64,000 bases of DNA from Pseudomonas putida (GTDB lineage Bacteria > Pseudomonadota > Gammaproteobacteria > Pseudomonadales > Pseudomonadaceae). This document shows, piece after piece, positions 1 through 8,913 of the stretch. Positions within the stretch are counted from its first letter, which is position 1; the number at the start of each line of letters is the position of its first letter. The notes under the pieces are model-generated. The model was not told the DNA's origin. It searched no databases and saw nothing but the letters and a program-made list of their open reading frames with translations. The translations under genes were made by a program, and so were the position numbers. The stretch covers positions 18,536-82,535 of the forward strand of contig NZ_JANHLE010000025.1 of the NCBI RefSeq assembly GCF_028682475.1, written 5' to 3'.

Positions 1-358
1 ACAGGTCCGGCTCACGCTCGCGCGGCTCGGCAGCCAGGTTCAGGTCGCCCTGTTGCGGCTCGTTGCCACGCTTGCGCTTGGCGGATTTCGGCTTGCTGTT
101 GCTGTCACGCTCGCGCGCAGCACTCATGGACGGCAGGTCATGCTCGTCCAGCTCAGGCTCCTTGTGGGTGTCCAATACCCGCGGCGGGCCGATCAATTCG
201 GGACTGTTGTCGTCATCGGGGGCATTGGAGAAGCTGCGATCCAGACGAAACTTCAGCTTGCCCTTGCCGCCGCGCATACGACGCCAGCCGTCAAAAAGAA
301 TACCGGCGATGACAATGATGCCGATGACGATCAGCCACTCGCGCAGACCGATTTCCAT
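1..358 (-). CDS. zipA: Cell division protein ZipA (N-terminal part, runs off the window)
   Basis: ZipA anchors FtsZ to the inner membrane at the division septum. The visible 119 codons begin MEIGLREWLIVIGIIVIAG, an N-terminal membrane anchor (about residues 7-22) with the N-terminus outside. A short basic patch and then a charged, Ser/Pro/Gln-rich linker follow, as in pseudomonad ZipA. The C-terminal FtsZ-binding domain lies beyond position 1. The start is the ATG at 358-356. The gene lies downstream of smc on the same strand, the order known in Pseudomonas (smc, zipA, ligA). The identification rests on the anchor sequence and the context. Confidence 0.88.
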   Translation of the reverse strand, partial: MEIGLREWLIVIGIIVIAGILFDGWRRMRGGKGKLKFRLDRSFSNAPDDDNSPELIGPPRVLDTHKEPELDEHDLPSMSAARERDSNSKPKSAKRKRGNEPQQGDLNLAAEPREREPDL

Positions 359-562
359 GTAATCCTGTGCCTCTGTAAAAAATGCTGAAAAATAAAGGGT
401 TTAAACCCCTTTAAAACGTGGCGCCAACTCTATGTTCTGACAGGCGTTTTTACCCACGCAAAAAATAAGTGACATTAAGCTAGCACGACCAAAGATAACT
501 TTACACCGTCTGTCGCAACTGACAGGGCCATTTAGCGCAGGTTCACGCCTTATCGCCTCCAA

Positions 563-3500
563 TCAGGCGTCGACCATGGCCATCGCCTCCTCCACATCGA
601 CTGCAACCAGACGTGAGCATCCCGGTTCATGCATGGTAACCCCCATCAACTGATCGGCCATCTCCATGGCAATCTTGTTGTGGGTGATATAGATGAACTG
701 CACTGTCTGACTCATCTCCTTGACCAACCGGGCGTAGCGTCCGACGTTGGCATCGTCCAGTGGCGCATCGACTTCATCGAGCATGCAGAACGGTGCCGGG
801 TTCAATTTGAAAATGGCAAACACCAGGGCCAGGGCGGTCAGCGCTTTCTCCCCGCCCGAGAGCAGGTGAATGGTGCTGTTCTTCTTGCCCGGTGGCCGCG
901 CCATGATTGTCACCCCTGTATCGAGTAAATCTTCGCCCGTCAGTTCCAGGTAAGCACTGCCGCCCCCGAAAACTTTTGGGAAAAGTGCCTGTAATCCGGC
1001 ATTTATCTGATCAAAGGTATCTTTGAAGCGGTTGCGGGTTTCCTTGTCGATCTTGCGAATGACGTTTTCCAGGGTGTCCAGGGCTTCGACCAGATCAGCG
1101 TCCTGAGCATCCAGATAGCGCTTGCGCTCTGACTGCTGCTGATACTCATCGATGGCCGCCAGGTTGATCGCACCCAGGCGCTGGATGCGGGCGTCGATGC
1201 GCTCCAGTTCCTGTTCGGCTTCTTGCTCACTGGCCGCCTCGCTCAGGGTGCCAATAACGCCTTGCAGGTCATAACCATCGGCCTGCAGCTGTTCCTGGAG
1301 GGTTTTGCGCCGTACGCTCAACCCTTGCCACTCCAGACGGTGCTGTTCCAGCTGGCCGCGCAGCAATTGCGCTTGCTGCTCGGCTTGAGTCCGGCGTTTT
1401 TCCGCATCACGCAACTCGCGGTCGGCCTCGTCCATATGCAGGCGCGCCTGACGCATTTCGTCATCGACGCTCATGCGCTTTTCCAGCAACTCTTCAAGTT
1501 TCAGGCGCAGCTCTTCCAGCGGTGCTTCGCCCTCCTCCAGGTTGAGATTGAGTTGCTCGCGCTTTTCCGTCAGGCGCTCCGCTTGCAGCTCCAGACGTTC
1601 AAGGGCCTGGCGAGTGGAATCGTGCTGGGCGCGCAACGAGCCCAGGCGCACGGCCAGTTGATGAGCGTGATCCTTGTGCTGACGGGCTTCCTGACGCACC
1701 CGGTCGAGGCGCTCACGCAAGCTGTCGCGCTGAGCCAGAAGCAATTCGCGTTGTTCGGTATCCTGGGCCATCAGATCGAGGGCCTCCTGCAATTGCAGGC
1801 GCGATTCACCGAGATTCTCGCTTTCGAGGGCGCGTTGCTCCACCAGTTCGGCCAGTTCTTCTTCCAGACGCCGACGCCGCAGGCTCAATTGCTCGGCGCG
1901 TGCCTTGCCGGCCGACAGCCGTGCATTCAGCTCACTCTGCTGGCGGGCTTCATCCTGAGCACGACGGCGCACTTGCTCGCGGTGCTCTTCAAGGCCCTGC
2001 TGGTGTTCGCGCTGCTCTTGCAGCCGGGCTTCAAGCAATTCAAGCGCAGCCTCCAGCTCCTGATGCTCAAGCCCCAGGCGCTCCAGTTCCTGGCCACGGG
2101 CCAGCAGCCCACCTTGAGCATCGCTGGCGCGATTGACCCGCAGAAAATGCCGCCCGACCCAGTAGCCATCACGACTGACCAGGCTCTGACCGTCACTCAA
2201 GCGGCTGCGCCGGGCCAGCGCCTGCTCAAGGTTTTCCACCGGCAAAACCTGCCCCAACCAGGGCGCCAGATCGACCCGGCCTTCAACCTTGTCGAGCAAG
2301 CTGCCCGGAATACGTGTGCTTTCGGTCGTTGAATCAAGCAAGCGCAGATCGCCCTGACTGAACGCCGCCAGATCAAGGCTGCTGAAATCATCCACCAGCA
2401 CGGCCTGCAAATCGGCGCCGAGCACGGTTTCCACTGCCAACTCCCACCCCGGCTCGACCCGCAGGCCCTCAGCCAGGCGCGGACGCTGCTCCAGGCCCTG
2501 CTCGCGCAACCATTGCGCGGTGCCGGTGCCCGGATCCAGCGCGGCCTGCTGCAACGCTTCAAGCGAAGCCAAGCGCCCACCCAGACGCTGCAACTCGCCC
2601 TGGGTCTGCTGCTGCGCCTGGACGGCCTGCTGCAGTTGCTCGCGCAGGGTTTCCAGCTGCTCGACCACTTGCTGTTCCTGCACCTGCAGGTCTTCGAGCA
2701 GCAGTTCGCTGGCAGCCAATTGCTCACCCAGCTCAAGAATCGCCGCATCTTCAGGGTCGGCGCTGAGCTGGTCGCGCTCTTCCGCCAGCTTGCGCTGGCG
2801 CTCGGCCAGACGCTCAAGGGCCTGTTCGAGTTGCTGGATACGCGCCTGCTGCACTTCGGCCTGACGTCGTGGTTCGGCCGAGCGGGTGTTGAAGGTGTCC
2901 CACTGCTCCTGCCAGCCGTGCATGGTGCCTTCGGCTTCTTCCAGGGTGGCCGCCGACTCTTCGGCAGCGGCCAGGGTCATTTCCTGCTCGGGCTCAAGCA
3001 TTGCCAGCTCTTCGCCGAGGGTCGCCAGCAAAGTACGGTCATGCCCCAGGTGCGACTCGGTCTCCAGGCGCGAGCGCTCGGCCTCCTTGAAGTCGTCCTG
3101 AAGTTGGCGCAGGCGCTGCTGGCCATGCTGGATGCTCTGCTCGACGCGGGCGATATCGCCGCCGACCGAATAGAAGCGCCCCTGTACCTGCCCGAAGCGC
3201 TCGGACAGCTCATGATGGCCATCACGCAAGCGCTCGATGCTGGCATCGGCATTGCGCTGCTCGGCCACCAGCGCTTCGAAGGAAACCTCCTGATCTCCGA
3301 TCACCGCTTCGCGCTGAGTGACCTGCTGATCCAGCGCCTGCCAGCGCAAGGCCGCCAGTTGCGCCTTGAGCTGGCGTTCCTCGGCCTTGTATTCCTTGTA
3401 CTTCTCGGCGGCCTGGGCCTGGCGATGCAAGCGTTCGAGCTGGCGCTCCAGCTCCTCGCGCAGGTCGGTCAGGCGCTCGAGGTTTTCATGGGTGCGACGG

Positions 3501-4051
3501 ATACGATTTTCAGTCTCGCGCCGACGCTCCTTGTACTTGGAGATCCCGGCCGCTTCTTCGATGAAGTTGCGCAGGTCTTCCGGCTTGGCCTCGATCAGCT
3601 TGGAGATCATTCCCTGTTCGATGATCGAATAGCTGCGCGGCCCCAGGCCGGTACCGAGGAAGATATCGGTGATATCACGGCGCCGGCACTTGGTGCCGTT
3701 GAGGTAATAAGTGTTCTGCCCGTCGCGGGTGACTTTGCGGCGGATGGAGATTTCCGCGTAGGCGGCGTACTCACCGACCAGGGTGCTGTCGGAGTTATCG
3801 AACACCAGCTCGATACTGGCCTGGCTCACCGGCTTGCGGCTGGTCGAGCCGTTGAAGATGACGTCGGTCATCGACTCGCCACGCAGGTTTTTCGCCGAGC
3901 TTTCGCCCATCACCCAGCGCACCGCGTCGATGATGTTGGACTTGCCGCAGCCATTGGGCCCGACCACCGCCGCCATGTTGCTGGGGAAGTTGACCGTGGT
4001 CGGATCGACGAACGACTTGAACCCGGCCAGGCGAATGCACTTGAGGCGCAT
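563..4051 (-). CDS. smc: Chromosome segregation ATPase SMC
   Basis: SMC condenses and organises the chromosome as a dimer with ScpA/ScpB. The protein has 1162 residues, the usual length. It has an N-terminal Walker A (GPNGCGKSN, residues 31-39), a first coiled coil rich in E, Q, R and L, a hinge near residues 500-650, and a second coiled coil. The C-terminal head carries the ABC signature LSGGEKAL and the Walker B stretch FCMLDEVDAPLDD. All ATPase motifs are intact. Its start codon lies 2 nt after the stop of the upstream GntR regulator, so the two genes are probably co-transcribed and translationally coupled. zipA follows after about 200 bp. Confidence 0.97.
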   Translation of the reverse strand: MRLKCIRLAGFKSFVDPTTVNFPSNMAAVVGPNGCGKSNIIDAVRWVMGESSAKNLRGESMTDVIFNGSTSRKPVSQASIELVFDNSDSTLVGEYAAYAEISIRRKVTRDGQNTYYLNGTKCRRRDITDIFLGTGLGPRSYSIIEQGMISKLIEAKPEDLRNFIEEAAGISKYKERRRETENRIRRTHENLERLTDLREELERQLERLHRQAQAAEKYKEYKAEERQLKAQLAALRWQALDQQVTQREAVIGDQEVSFEALVAEQRNADASIERLRDGHHELSERFGQVQGRFYSVGGDIARVEQSIQHGQQRLRQLQDDFKEAERSRLETESHLGHDRTLLATLGEELAMLEPEQEMTLAAAEESAATLEEAEGTMHGWQEQWDTFNTRSAEPRRQAEVQQARIQQLEQALERLAERQRKLAEERDQLSADPEDAAILELGEQLAASELLLEDLQVQEQQVVEQLETLREQLQQAVQAQQQTQGELQRLGGRLASLEALQQAALDPGTGTAQWLREQGLEQRPRLAEGLRVEPGWELAVETVLGADLQAVLVDDFSSLDLAAFSQGDLRLLDSTTESTRIPGSLLDKVEGRVDLAPWLGQVLPVENLEQALARRSRLSDGQSLVSRDGYWVGRHFLRVNRASDAQGGLLARGQELERLGLEHQELEAALELLEARLQEQREHQQGLEEHREQVRRRAQDEARQQSELNARLSAGKARAEQLSLRRRRLEEELAELVEQRALESENLGESRLQLQEALDLMAQDTEQRELLLAQRDSLRERLDRVRQEARQHKDHAHQLAVRLGSLRAQHDSTRQALERLELQAERLTEKREQLNLNLEEGEAPLEELRLKLEELLEKRMSVDDEMRQARLHMDEADRELRDAEKRRTQAEQQAQLLRGQLEQHRLEWQGLSVRRKTLQEQLQADGYDLQGVIGTLSEAASEQEAEQELERIDARIQRLGAINLAAIDEYQQQSERKRYLDAQDADLVEALDTLENVIRKIDKETRNRFKDTFDQINAGLQALFPKVFGGGSAYLELTGEDLLDTGVTIMARPPGKKNSTIHLLSGGEKALTALALVFAIFKLNPAPFCMLDEVDAPLDDANVGRYARLVKEMSQTVQFIYITHNKIAMEMADQLMGVTMHEPGCSRLVAVDVEEAMAMVDA

Positions 4052-4053
4052 GC

Positions 4054-4713
4054 TCAGGCAGTCGCCAGTGCCGCCAGCACCAGCTCGCAGCTGCGCTGGC
4101 AGTATTCGACCAGCACCGTGCGGATGCGCGCCTGATCGCGGGCAACCACGGCCTCCAGCAAGTTGGCGAACAACGCCAGGAAGTCGCTCATTTCGGCCTT
4201 GCGTTGATCCAGCGCCAGGTAATAGGCGCGGCTCATGGCCGGTTGCAGGTTCTCAACGGTTTCCTGCAGGTAAGGGTTGTTGGCGAACGGGTAAGCCGCG
4301 CGCATTACCGCAAAGCTTTCTTCGACGAATACCTTGATGTCCTGGCGCTTCAGGGCACTGGTCAGGCTTTGCTGGATGTTCAGGAATGCCAGCAGGTCGC
4401 TTTCCTTGCGCCAGTTCTGCGCAACTGCATTGCCCAGCAGGATGTAGAGCTCGCCCATCAGGGTGCACAGGCTGCGCACGCCATGTTCGTCGAGCTCGGT
4501 CACGTGGGCGCCACGGCGCGGCAGGATGGTCACCAGGTGTCGACGCTCGAGGATCAGCAAGGCTTCACGCACCGAGCCGCGACTGACGTTCAATGCCTGG
4601 GTGACCTTCTGCTCCTGGATACGCTCAGCAGGTTTGAGCTCGCCGCGGATGATCCGCTCGGCCAGGTAGTGGGCAATTTGCTCGGAGAGGCTGTCCGGCG
4701 CCTTGAACGTCAT
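4054..4713 (-). CDS. GntR-family (FCD) transcriptional regulator next to xdhA
   Basis: The 219-residue protein has an N-terminal winged helix-turn-helix (residues about 20-75, with VSRGSVREALLILERR) and a C-terminal all-helical region of the FCD ligand-binding type, rich in Arg and Leu. Start: ATG at 4713, preceded by AAGGA at 6 nt. It is divergent from xdhA and sits directly upstream of smc. By position it is a candidate regulator of xanthine oxidation, perhaps through the shared inverted repeat at 4895-4912. The ligand is unknown. As recalled, P. aeruginosa also has a regulator gene beside smc (around PA1526), so the arrangement seems conserved. Confidence 0.85.
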   Translation of the reverse strand: MTFKAPDSLSEQIAHYLAERIIRGELKPAERIQEQKVTQALNVSRGSVREALLILERRHLVTILPRRGAHVTELDEHGVRSLCTLMGELYILLGNAVAQNWRKESDLLAFLNIQQSLTSALKRQDIKVFVEESFAVMRAAYPFANNPYLQETVENLQPAMSRAYYLALDQRKAEMSDFLALFANLLEAVVARDQARIRTVLVEYCQRSCELVLAALATA

Positions 4714-4894
4714 GGTTTTCCTTCAAAATCATTGAACTGTGCAAAGGGCGCAATTGTAGCGCACTTGCCCCGGCGCCGCGCAGGGGCCTGGAGGCAGAAG
4801 TTGCCAGCAAAGACGCAAAAAAATCGGTCATGGCCACAGCGGACTATGCTCTATAGAGAAGCGCCTGTGGCAGGCGGGTAATGGCGTGCATCTT

Positions 4895-4912
4895 TTCCTG
4901 ACTCAGAAGTCA
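4895..4912. promoter_or_regulatory. Candidate operator TTCCTGAC-N-CAGAAGTCA upstream of xdhA
   Basis: This is an 18-base sequence containing the inverted repeat TGAC-N6-GTCA (4899-4912). It recurs with one substitution at 12171-12188, upstream of the purine permease gene. Here it ends 8 bp before the predicted -35 hexamer of xdhA. The sharing is seen directly. The regulator is inferred; the divergent GntR gene is the nearest candidate. Confidence 0.5.
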
Positions 4913-4920
4913 GAAAATTG

Positions 4921-4949
4921 TTGACCTAAAAATCAAGTCTGCTTACAGT
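4921..4949 (+). promoter_or_regulatory. Predicted sigma70 promoter of xdhA
   Basis: TTGACC (4921-4926), a 17-bp spacer and TACAGT (4944-4949), ending 36 bp before the chosen xdhA start. Bases 4921-4936 also form the imperfect palindrome TTGACC-N6-TCAA. Confidence 0.55.
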
Positions 4950-4985
4950 CCGCTCAACAACAATAAACCGCGTGTGAGGCCTTCC

Positions 4986-6440
4986 GTGATCCAGTTTCTA
5001 TTAAACCAGGAGCTGCGCAGTGAGCATGCCCTGGATCCCAACTTGACAGTGCTGCAATACCTGCGCGAGCACTTGGGCAAGTCCGGTACCAAGGAAGGCT
5101 GCGCCAGCGGCGATTGTGGTGCCTGCACCGTAGTGGTCGGCGAACTGGCCGAGGACGACAACGGTCGCGAACAGATCCGCTACCGCAGCCTGAACTCGTG
5201 CCTGACCTTTGTTTCGTCGCTGCACGGCAAGCAATTGATCAGCGTCGAAGGGCTCAAACATCAAGGCCAGCTGCACAGCGTGCAGCAAGCCATGGCCGAC
5301 TGCCACGGCTCGCAGTGCGGCTTCTGCACCCCCGGTTTTGTCATGTCGCTGTTTGCCCTGCAAAAGAACAGCGATGCCCCGGACCTGCACAAGGCCCAGG
5401 AAGCACTGGCCGGCAACCTCTGCCGCTGCACCGGCTATCGCCCGATCCTTGCCGCCGCCGAACAGTCCTGCTGCCAGGCCAAACCCGACCAGTTCGACAG
5501 CAACAAGGCGCAGACCATCGCCCGCCTCAAAGCCATCGCGCCCAGTGAAACCGGTGAACTCAACAGCGGTGACAAGCGCTGCCTGGTACCGCTGACCGTT
5601 GCCGATCTGGCCGACCTCTACGGCTCGCACCCCGAAGCTCGCCTGCTTGCCGGCGGCACCGACCTGGCGCTGGAAGTCACCCAGTTCCACAAAACCCTGC
5701 CGGTGATGATCTATGTCGGCAACGTCGCCGAACTCAAGCGCATCGACAGCCATGACGAGCATCTGGAAATTGGCGCGGCCACCCCGCTGACCGACTGCTA
5801 CGACGCCTTGAGCCACGAATACCCGGACTTCGGCGAACTGCTGCACCGCTTTGCCTCCCTGCAGATCCGCAACCAGGGCACCCTCGGCGGCAATATCGGC
5901 AACGCCTCGCCGATCGGTGACTCGCCACCCCTGCTGATTGCCCTGGATGCGCAAATTGTTCTGCGCAAAGGCACGAGCACCCGCACGCTCGCGCTGGAAG
6001 ACTATTTCATCGATTACCGCATCACGGCCCGCCAGGAAAGCGAGTTCATCGAGAAGATCATCGTGCCGCGTGCCCGCAGTGCCTGGACGTTCCGCGCCTA
6101 CAAGGTGTCCAAGCGTCTGGACGACGATATTTCCGCGGTCTGCGCCGCCTTCAACCTGCGCATCGAAAACGGCGTGGTTGAAGCTGCACGGATTGCCTTC
6201 GGCGGCATGGCTGCAATCCCCAAACGCGCCCGCGCCTGCGAAGCCGCATTGGTCGGTAAAGCCTGGAACCTGGCCAGCATCGAACGTGCCTGCCAGGCCC
6301 TGAGTGAAGACTTCACCCCGCTGTCGGACTTCCGCGCCAGCAAGGAATACCGCCTGCTCAGCGCGCAGAACCTGCTGCGCAAATACTTCATCGAACTGCA
6401 AACGCCGCACATCGAGACCCGGGTGACCGCTTATGTCTAA
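4986..6440 (+). CDS. xdhA: Xanthine dehydrogenase small subunit (2Fe-2S and FAD)
   Basis: Iron-sulfur and FAD subunit of the cytoplasmic xanthine dehydrogenase, which oxidises hypoxanthine and xanthine to urate using NAD+. With the GTG start at 4986 (484 residues), the first 2Fe-2S cluster is bound by Cys39, Cys44, Cys47 and Cys72, and the second by Cys111, Cys114, Cys146 and Cys148 (GSQCGFCTPGF, GNLCRCTGYRP). The FAD domain follows, with LLAGGTDL and GTLGGNIGNASPIGD. The start at 4986 is preferred over the in-frame GTG at 4974, because GAGG (4976-4979) is then at normal spacing and relatives begin MIQFLLNQ. It overlaps xdhB by 8 nt, so the two are coupled. Confidence 0.95.
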   Translation: MIQFLLNQELRSEHALDPNLTVLQYLREHLGKSGTKEGCASGDCGACTVVVGELAEDDNGREQIRYRSLNSCLTFVSSLHGKQLISVEGLKHQGQLHSVQQAMADCHGSQCGFCTPGFVMSLFALQKNSDAPDLHKAQEALAGNLCRCTGYRPILAAAEQSCCQAKPDQFDSNKAQTIARLKAIAPSETGELNSGDKRCLVPLTVADLADLYGSHPEARLLAGGTDLALEVTQFHKTLPVMIYVGNVAELKRIDSHDEHLEIGAATPLTDCYDALSHEYPDFGELLHRFASLQIRNQGTLGGNIGNASPIGDSPPLLIALDAQIVLRKGTSTRTLALEDYFIDYRITARQESEFIEKIIVPRARSAWTFRAYKVSKRLDDDISAVCAAFNLRIENGVVEAARIAFGGMAAIPKRARACEAALVGKAWNLASIERACQALSEDFTPLSDFRASKEYRLLSAQNLLRKYFIELQTPHIETRVTAYV

Positions 6441-8829
6441 CCATCACGTCGCCAAAAGCCAGGCGCAAATGGCCGAGCTGTTCAGCCAGGACCTGACCAC
6501 CGGAGTCGGGCGCAGCATCAAGCACGACAGCGCCGACAAGCAGGTCAGCGGTGAAGCGCAGTACATCGATGACCGCCTGGAGTTCCCCAACCAGCTGCAC
6601 GTGTATGCGCGCATGTCCGACCGCGCCCACGCGCGGGTACTGAAGATCGATACCAGCCCCTGCTACGCCTTCGAAGGTGTGCGCATCGCCATCACCCACG
6701 AAGACATTCCAGGCCTCAAGGACATTGGCGCGATCATGCCCGGCGACCCGTTGCTGGCCATCGACAAGGTCGAGTTCGTCGGCCAGCCGGTGCTTGCCGT
6801 CGCCGCCCGCGACCTGGACACCGCACGCCGCGCGGCGATGGCTGCGATCGTTGAATACGAAGACCTGGAACCAGTGCTCGACGTGGTCGAGGCCCTGCGC
6901 AAACGCCACTTCGTGCTGGACAGCCACACCCACAAACGCGGCGACTCGGCCACGGCCCTGGCCAGCGCGCCGCATCGCCTGCAAGGCACCCTGCACATCG
7001 GCGGCCAGGAACACTTCTACCTGGAAACCCAGATCTCTTCGGTGATGCCGACCGAAGACAACGGGATGATCGTCTACTGCTCGACCCAGAACCCCACCGA
7101 GGTGCAGAAACTGGTCGCCGAAGTACTCGACGTGCCAATGAACAAAATCCAGGTCGACATGCGCCGCATGGGCGGCGGCTTCGGCGGCAAGGAAACCCAG
7201 GCCGCAAGCCCCGCGTGCCTGTGCGCAGTGATCGCCCGTCTGACCGGCCAGCCGACCAAGATGCGCCTGCCGCGGGTCGAAGACATGCTGATGACCGGCA
7301 AGCGCCATCCGTTCTATGTCGAATACGACGTCGGCTTCGAGGACAGCGGCCGCCTGCACGGGATCAACCTGGAGCTGGCCGGCAACTGCGGCTACTCGCC
7401 GGACCTCTCGGCGTCGATCGTCGACCGCGCCATGTTCCACTCCGACAACGCCTATTACCTCGGTGACGCCACGGTCAACGGTCATCGCTGCAAGACCAAC
7501 ACCGCATCGAACACTGCCTACCGGGGCTTCGGCGGCCCGCAGGGGATGGTCGCCATCGAAGAGGTCATGGACCATATCGCCCGCAGCCTGGCGCTCGACC
7601 CGCTGGCGGTGCGCAAGGCCAACTACTACGGCAAGACCGAACGTAACGTCACCCACTACTACCAGACCGTCGAGCACAACATGCTCGAAGAAATGACCGC
7701 CGAGCTGGAAGCCAGTGCCGACTACCATGAGCGTCGTGAGTCGATCCGCCTCTTCAATGCCCATAGCCCGATCCTCAAGAAAGGCCTGGCGCTGACCCCG
7801 GTGAAATTCGGCATCTCCTTCACCGCCAGTTTCCTCAACCAGGCCGGTGCCCTGGTGCACGTCTACACCGATGGCAGCATTCACCTCAACCATGGCGGCA
7901 CCGAAATGGGCCAGGGCCTGAATACCAAAGTGGCGCAGGTGGTGGCCGAGGTGTTCCAGGTCGACTTCCAGCGCGTGCAGATCACCGCGGCCAACACCGA
8001 GAAAGTGCCCAACACCTCGCCGACAGCGGCCTCCTCCGGTGCCGACCTGAACGGCAAGGCGGCGCAGAACGCGGCAGAGACCATCAAGAAACGTCTGGTG
8101 GAGTTCGCCGCGCGGCAATACAAGGTGACCGAAGAAGACGTCGAGTTTCGCAACAACCATGTGCGTATCCGCGACGAGATCATCAGCTTCGATGCACTGA
8201 TCCAGCAGGCCTACTTCGCTCAGGTGTCGCTGTCGAGCACCGGTTTCTACAAGACCCCGAAAATCTATTACGACCGCAGCCAGGCCCGCGGCCGTCCGTT
8301 CTACTACTTCGCGTTCGGTGCGGCGTGTGCCGAGGTGATCGTCGACACCCTGACCGGCGAATACAAGATGCTGCGCACCGACATCCTGCACGACGTCGGC
8401 GCCTCGCTGAACCCGGCCATCGACATCGGCCAGGTGGAAGGCGGCTACGTTCAAGGCATGGGCTGGCTGACTACCGAAGAACTGGTGTGGAACGCCAAGG
8501 GCAAGCTGATAACCAACGGCCCGGCCAGCTACAAGATCCCGGCGGTGGCAGACATGCCGATCGACTTTCGCGTGAAGCTGGTGGAAAACCGCAAGAACCC
8601 GGAAGACACGGTGTTCCATTCCAAAGCCGTGGGGGAACCGCCGTTCATGCTGGGTATCGCCGCCTGGTGCGCGATCAAGGATGCCGTGGCCAGTCTTGCT
8701 GATTACCGCGTACAGCCGAAGATCGATGCGCCGGCGACCCCGGAGCGGGTGCTGTGGGGCTGCGAGCAGATGCGCAAGGCGGTGGCGGCGCAACAGCCGG
8801 CTGCCGAGGTTGAGACCGTAGCACCGTAG
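6433..8829 (+). CDS. xdhB: Xanthine dehydrogenase large subunit (molybdopterin)
   Basis: Catalytic molybdenum-cofactor subunit of xanthine dehydrogenase; 798 residues, the family length. Visible motifs are GGGFGGKE (from residue 247), AYRGFGGPQG, GGTEMGQGLNTK, and VGEPPF, whose Glu735 corresponds to the catalytic glutamate. It partners XdhA, encoded immediately upstream. XdhC, downstream, inserts the sulfurated cofactor. A REP pair separates it from xdhC. Confidence 0.97.
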   Translation: MSNHHVAKSQAQMAELFSQDLTTGVGRSIKHDSADKQVSGEAQYIDDRLEFPNQLHVYARMSDRAHARVLKIDTSPCYAFEGVRIAITHEDIPGLKDIGAIMPGDPLLAIDKVEFVGQPVLAVAARDLDTARRAAMAAIVEYEDLEPVLDVVEALRKRHFVLDSHTHKRGDSATALASAPHRLQGTLHIGGQEHFYLETQISSVMPTEDNGMIVYCSTQNPTEVQKLVAEVLDVPMNKIQVDMRRMGGGFGGKETQAASPACLCAVIARLTGQPTKMRLPRVEDMLMTGKRHPFYVEYDVGFEDSGRLHGINLELAGNCGYSPDLSASIVDRAMFHSDNAYYLGDATVNGHRCKTNTASNTAYRGFGGPQGMVAIEEVMDHIARSLALDPLAVRKANYYGKTERNVTHYYQTVEHNMLEEMTAELEASADYHERRESIRLFNAHSPILKKGLALTPVKFGISFTASFLNQAGALVHVYTDGSIHLNHGGTEMGQGLNTKVAQVVAEVFQVDFQRVQITAANTEKVPNTSPTAASSGADLNGKAAQNAAETIKKRLVEFAARQYKVTEEDVEFRNNHVRIRDEIISFDALIQQAYFAQVSLSSTGFYKTPKIYYDRSQARGRPFYYFAFGAACAEVIVDTLTGEYKMLRTDILHDVGASLNPAIDIGQVEGGYVQGMGWLTTEELVWNAKGKLITNGPASYKIPAVADMPIDFRVKLVENRKNPEDTVFHSKAVGEPPFMLGIAAWCAIKDAVASLADYRVQPKIDAPATPERVLWGCEQMRKAVAAQQPAAEVETVAP

Positions 8830-8836
8830 TGTGCTC

Positions 8837-8896
8837 ATCGCGGGGCAAGCCCGCTCCCACCGGGAGACTGCTGTGGGAGCGGGCTTGCCCCGCGAT
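8837..8896. repeat. REP pair (inverted)
   Basis: ATCGCGGGGCAAGCCCGCTC with its tail, then the exact reverse complement after a 12-nt spacer. This is the most common repeat of the window and typical of P. putida-group genomes. It lies within the xdhB-xdhC interval and can fold into a long hairpin, which may damp read-through or protect upstream mRNA. Confidence 0.9.
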
Positions 8897-8913
8897 CAAA
8901 GAGGCAAGTGAAT

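Noticed and set aside
1223..2332. Long reading frames antisense to smc (also at 2513-4135)
   Set aside because: High GC content and the repetitive coiled-coil coding of smc produce long open shadow frames; composition matches mirrored Leu/Gln/Ala codons and no domain is seen.
6388..8838. 816-codon frame antisense to xdhB
   Set aside because: Shadow of xdhB: GC-biased third-position mirror with His/Val/Gly-rich composition and no known domain.
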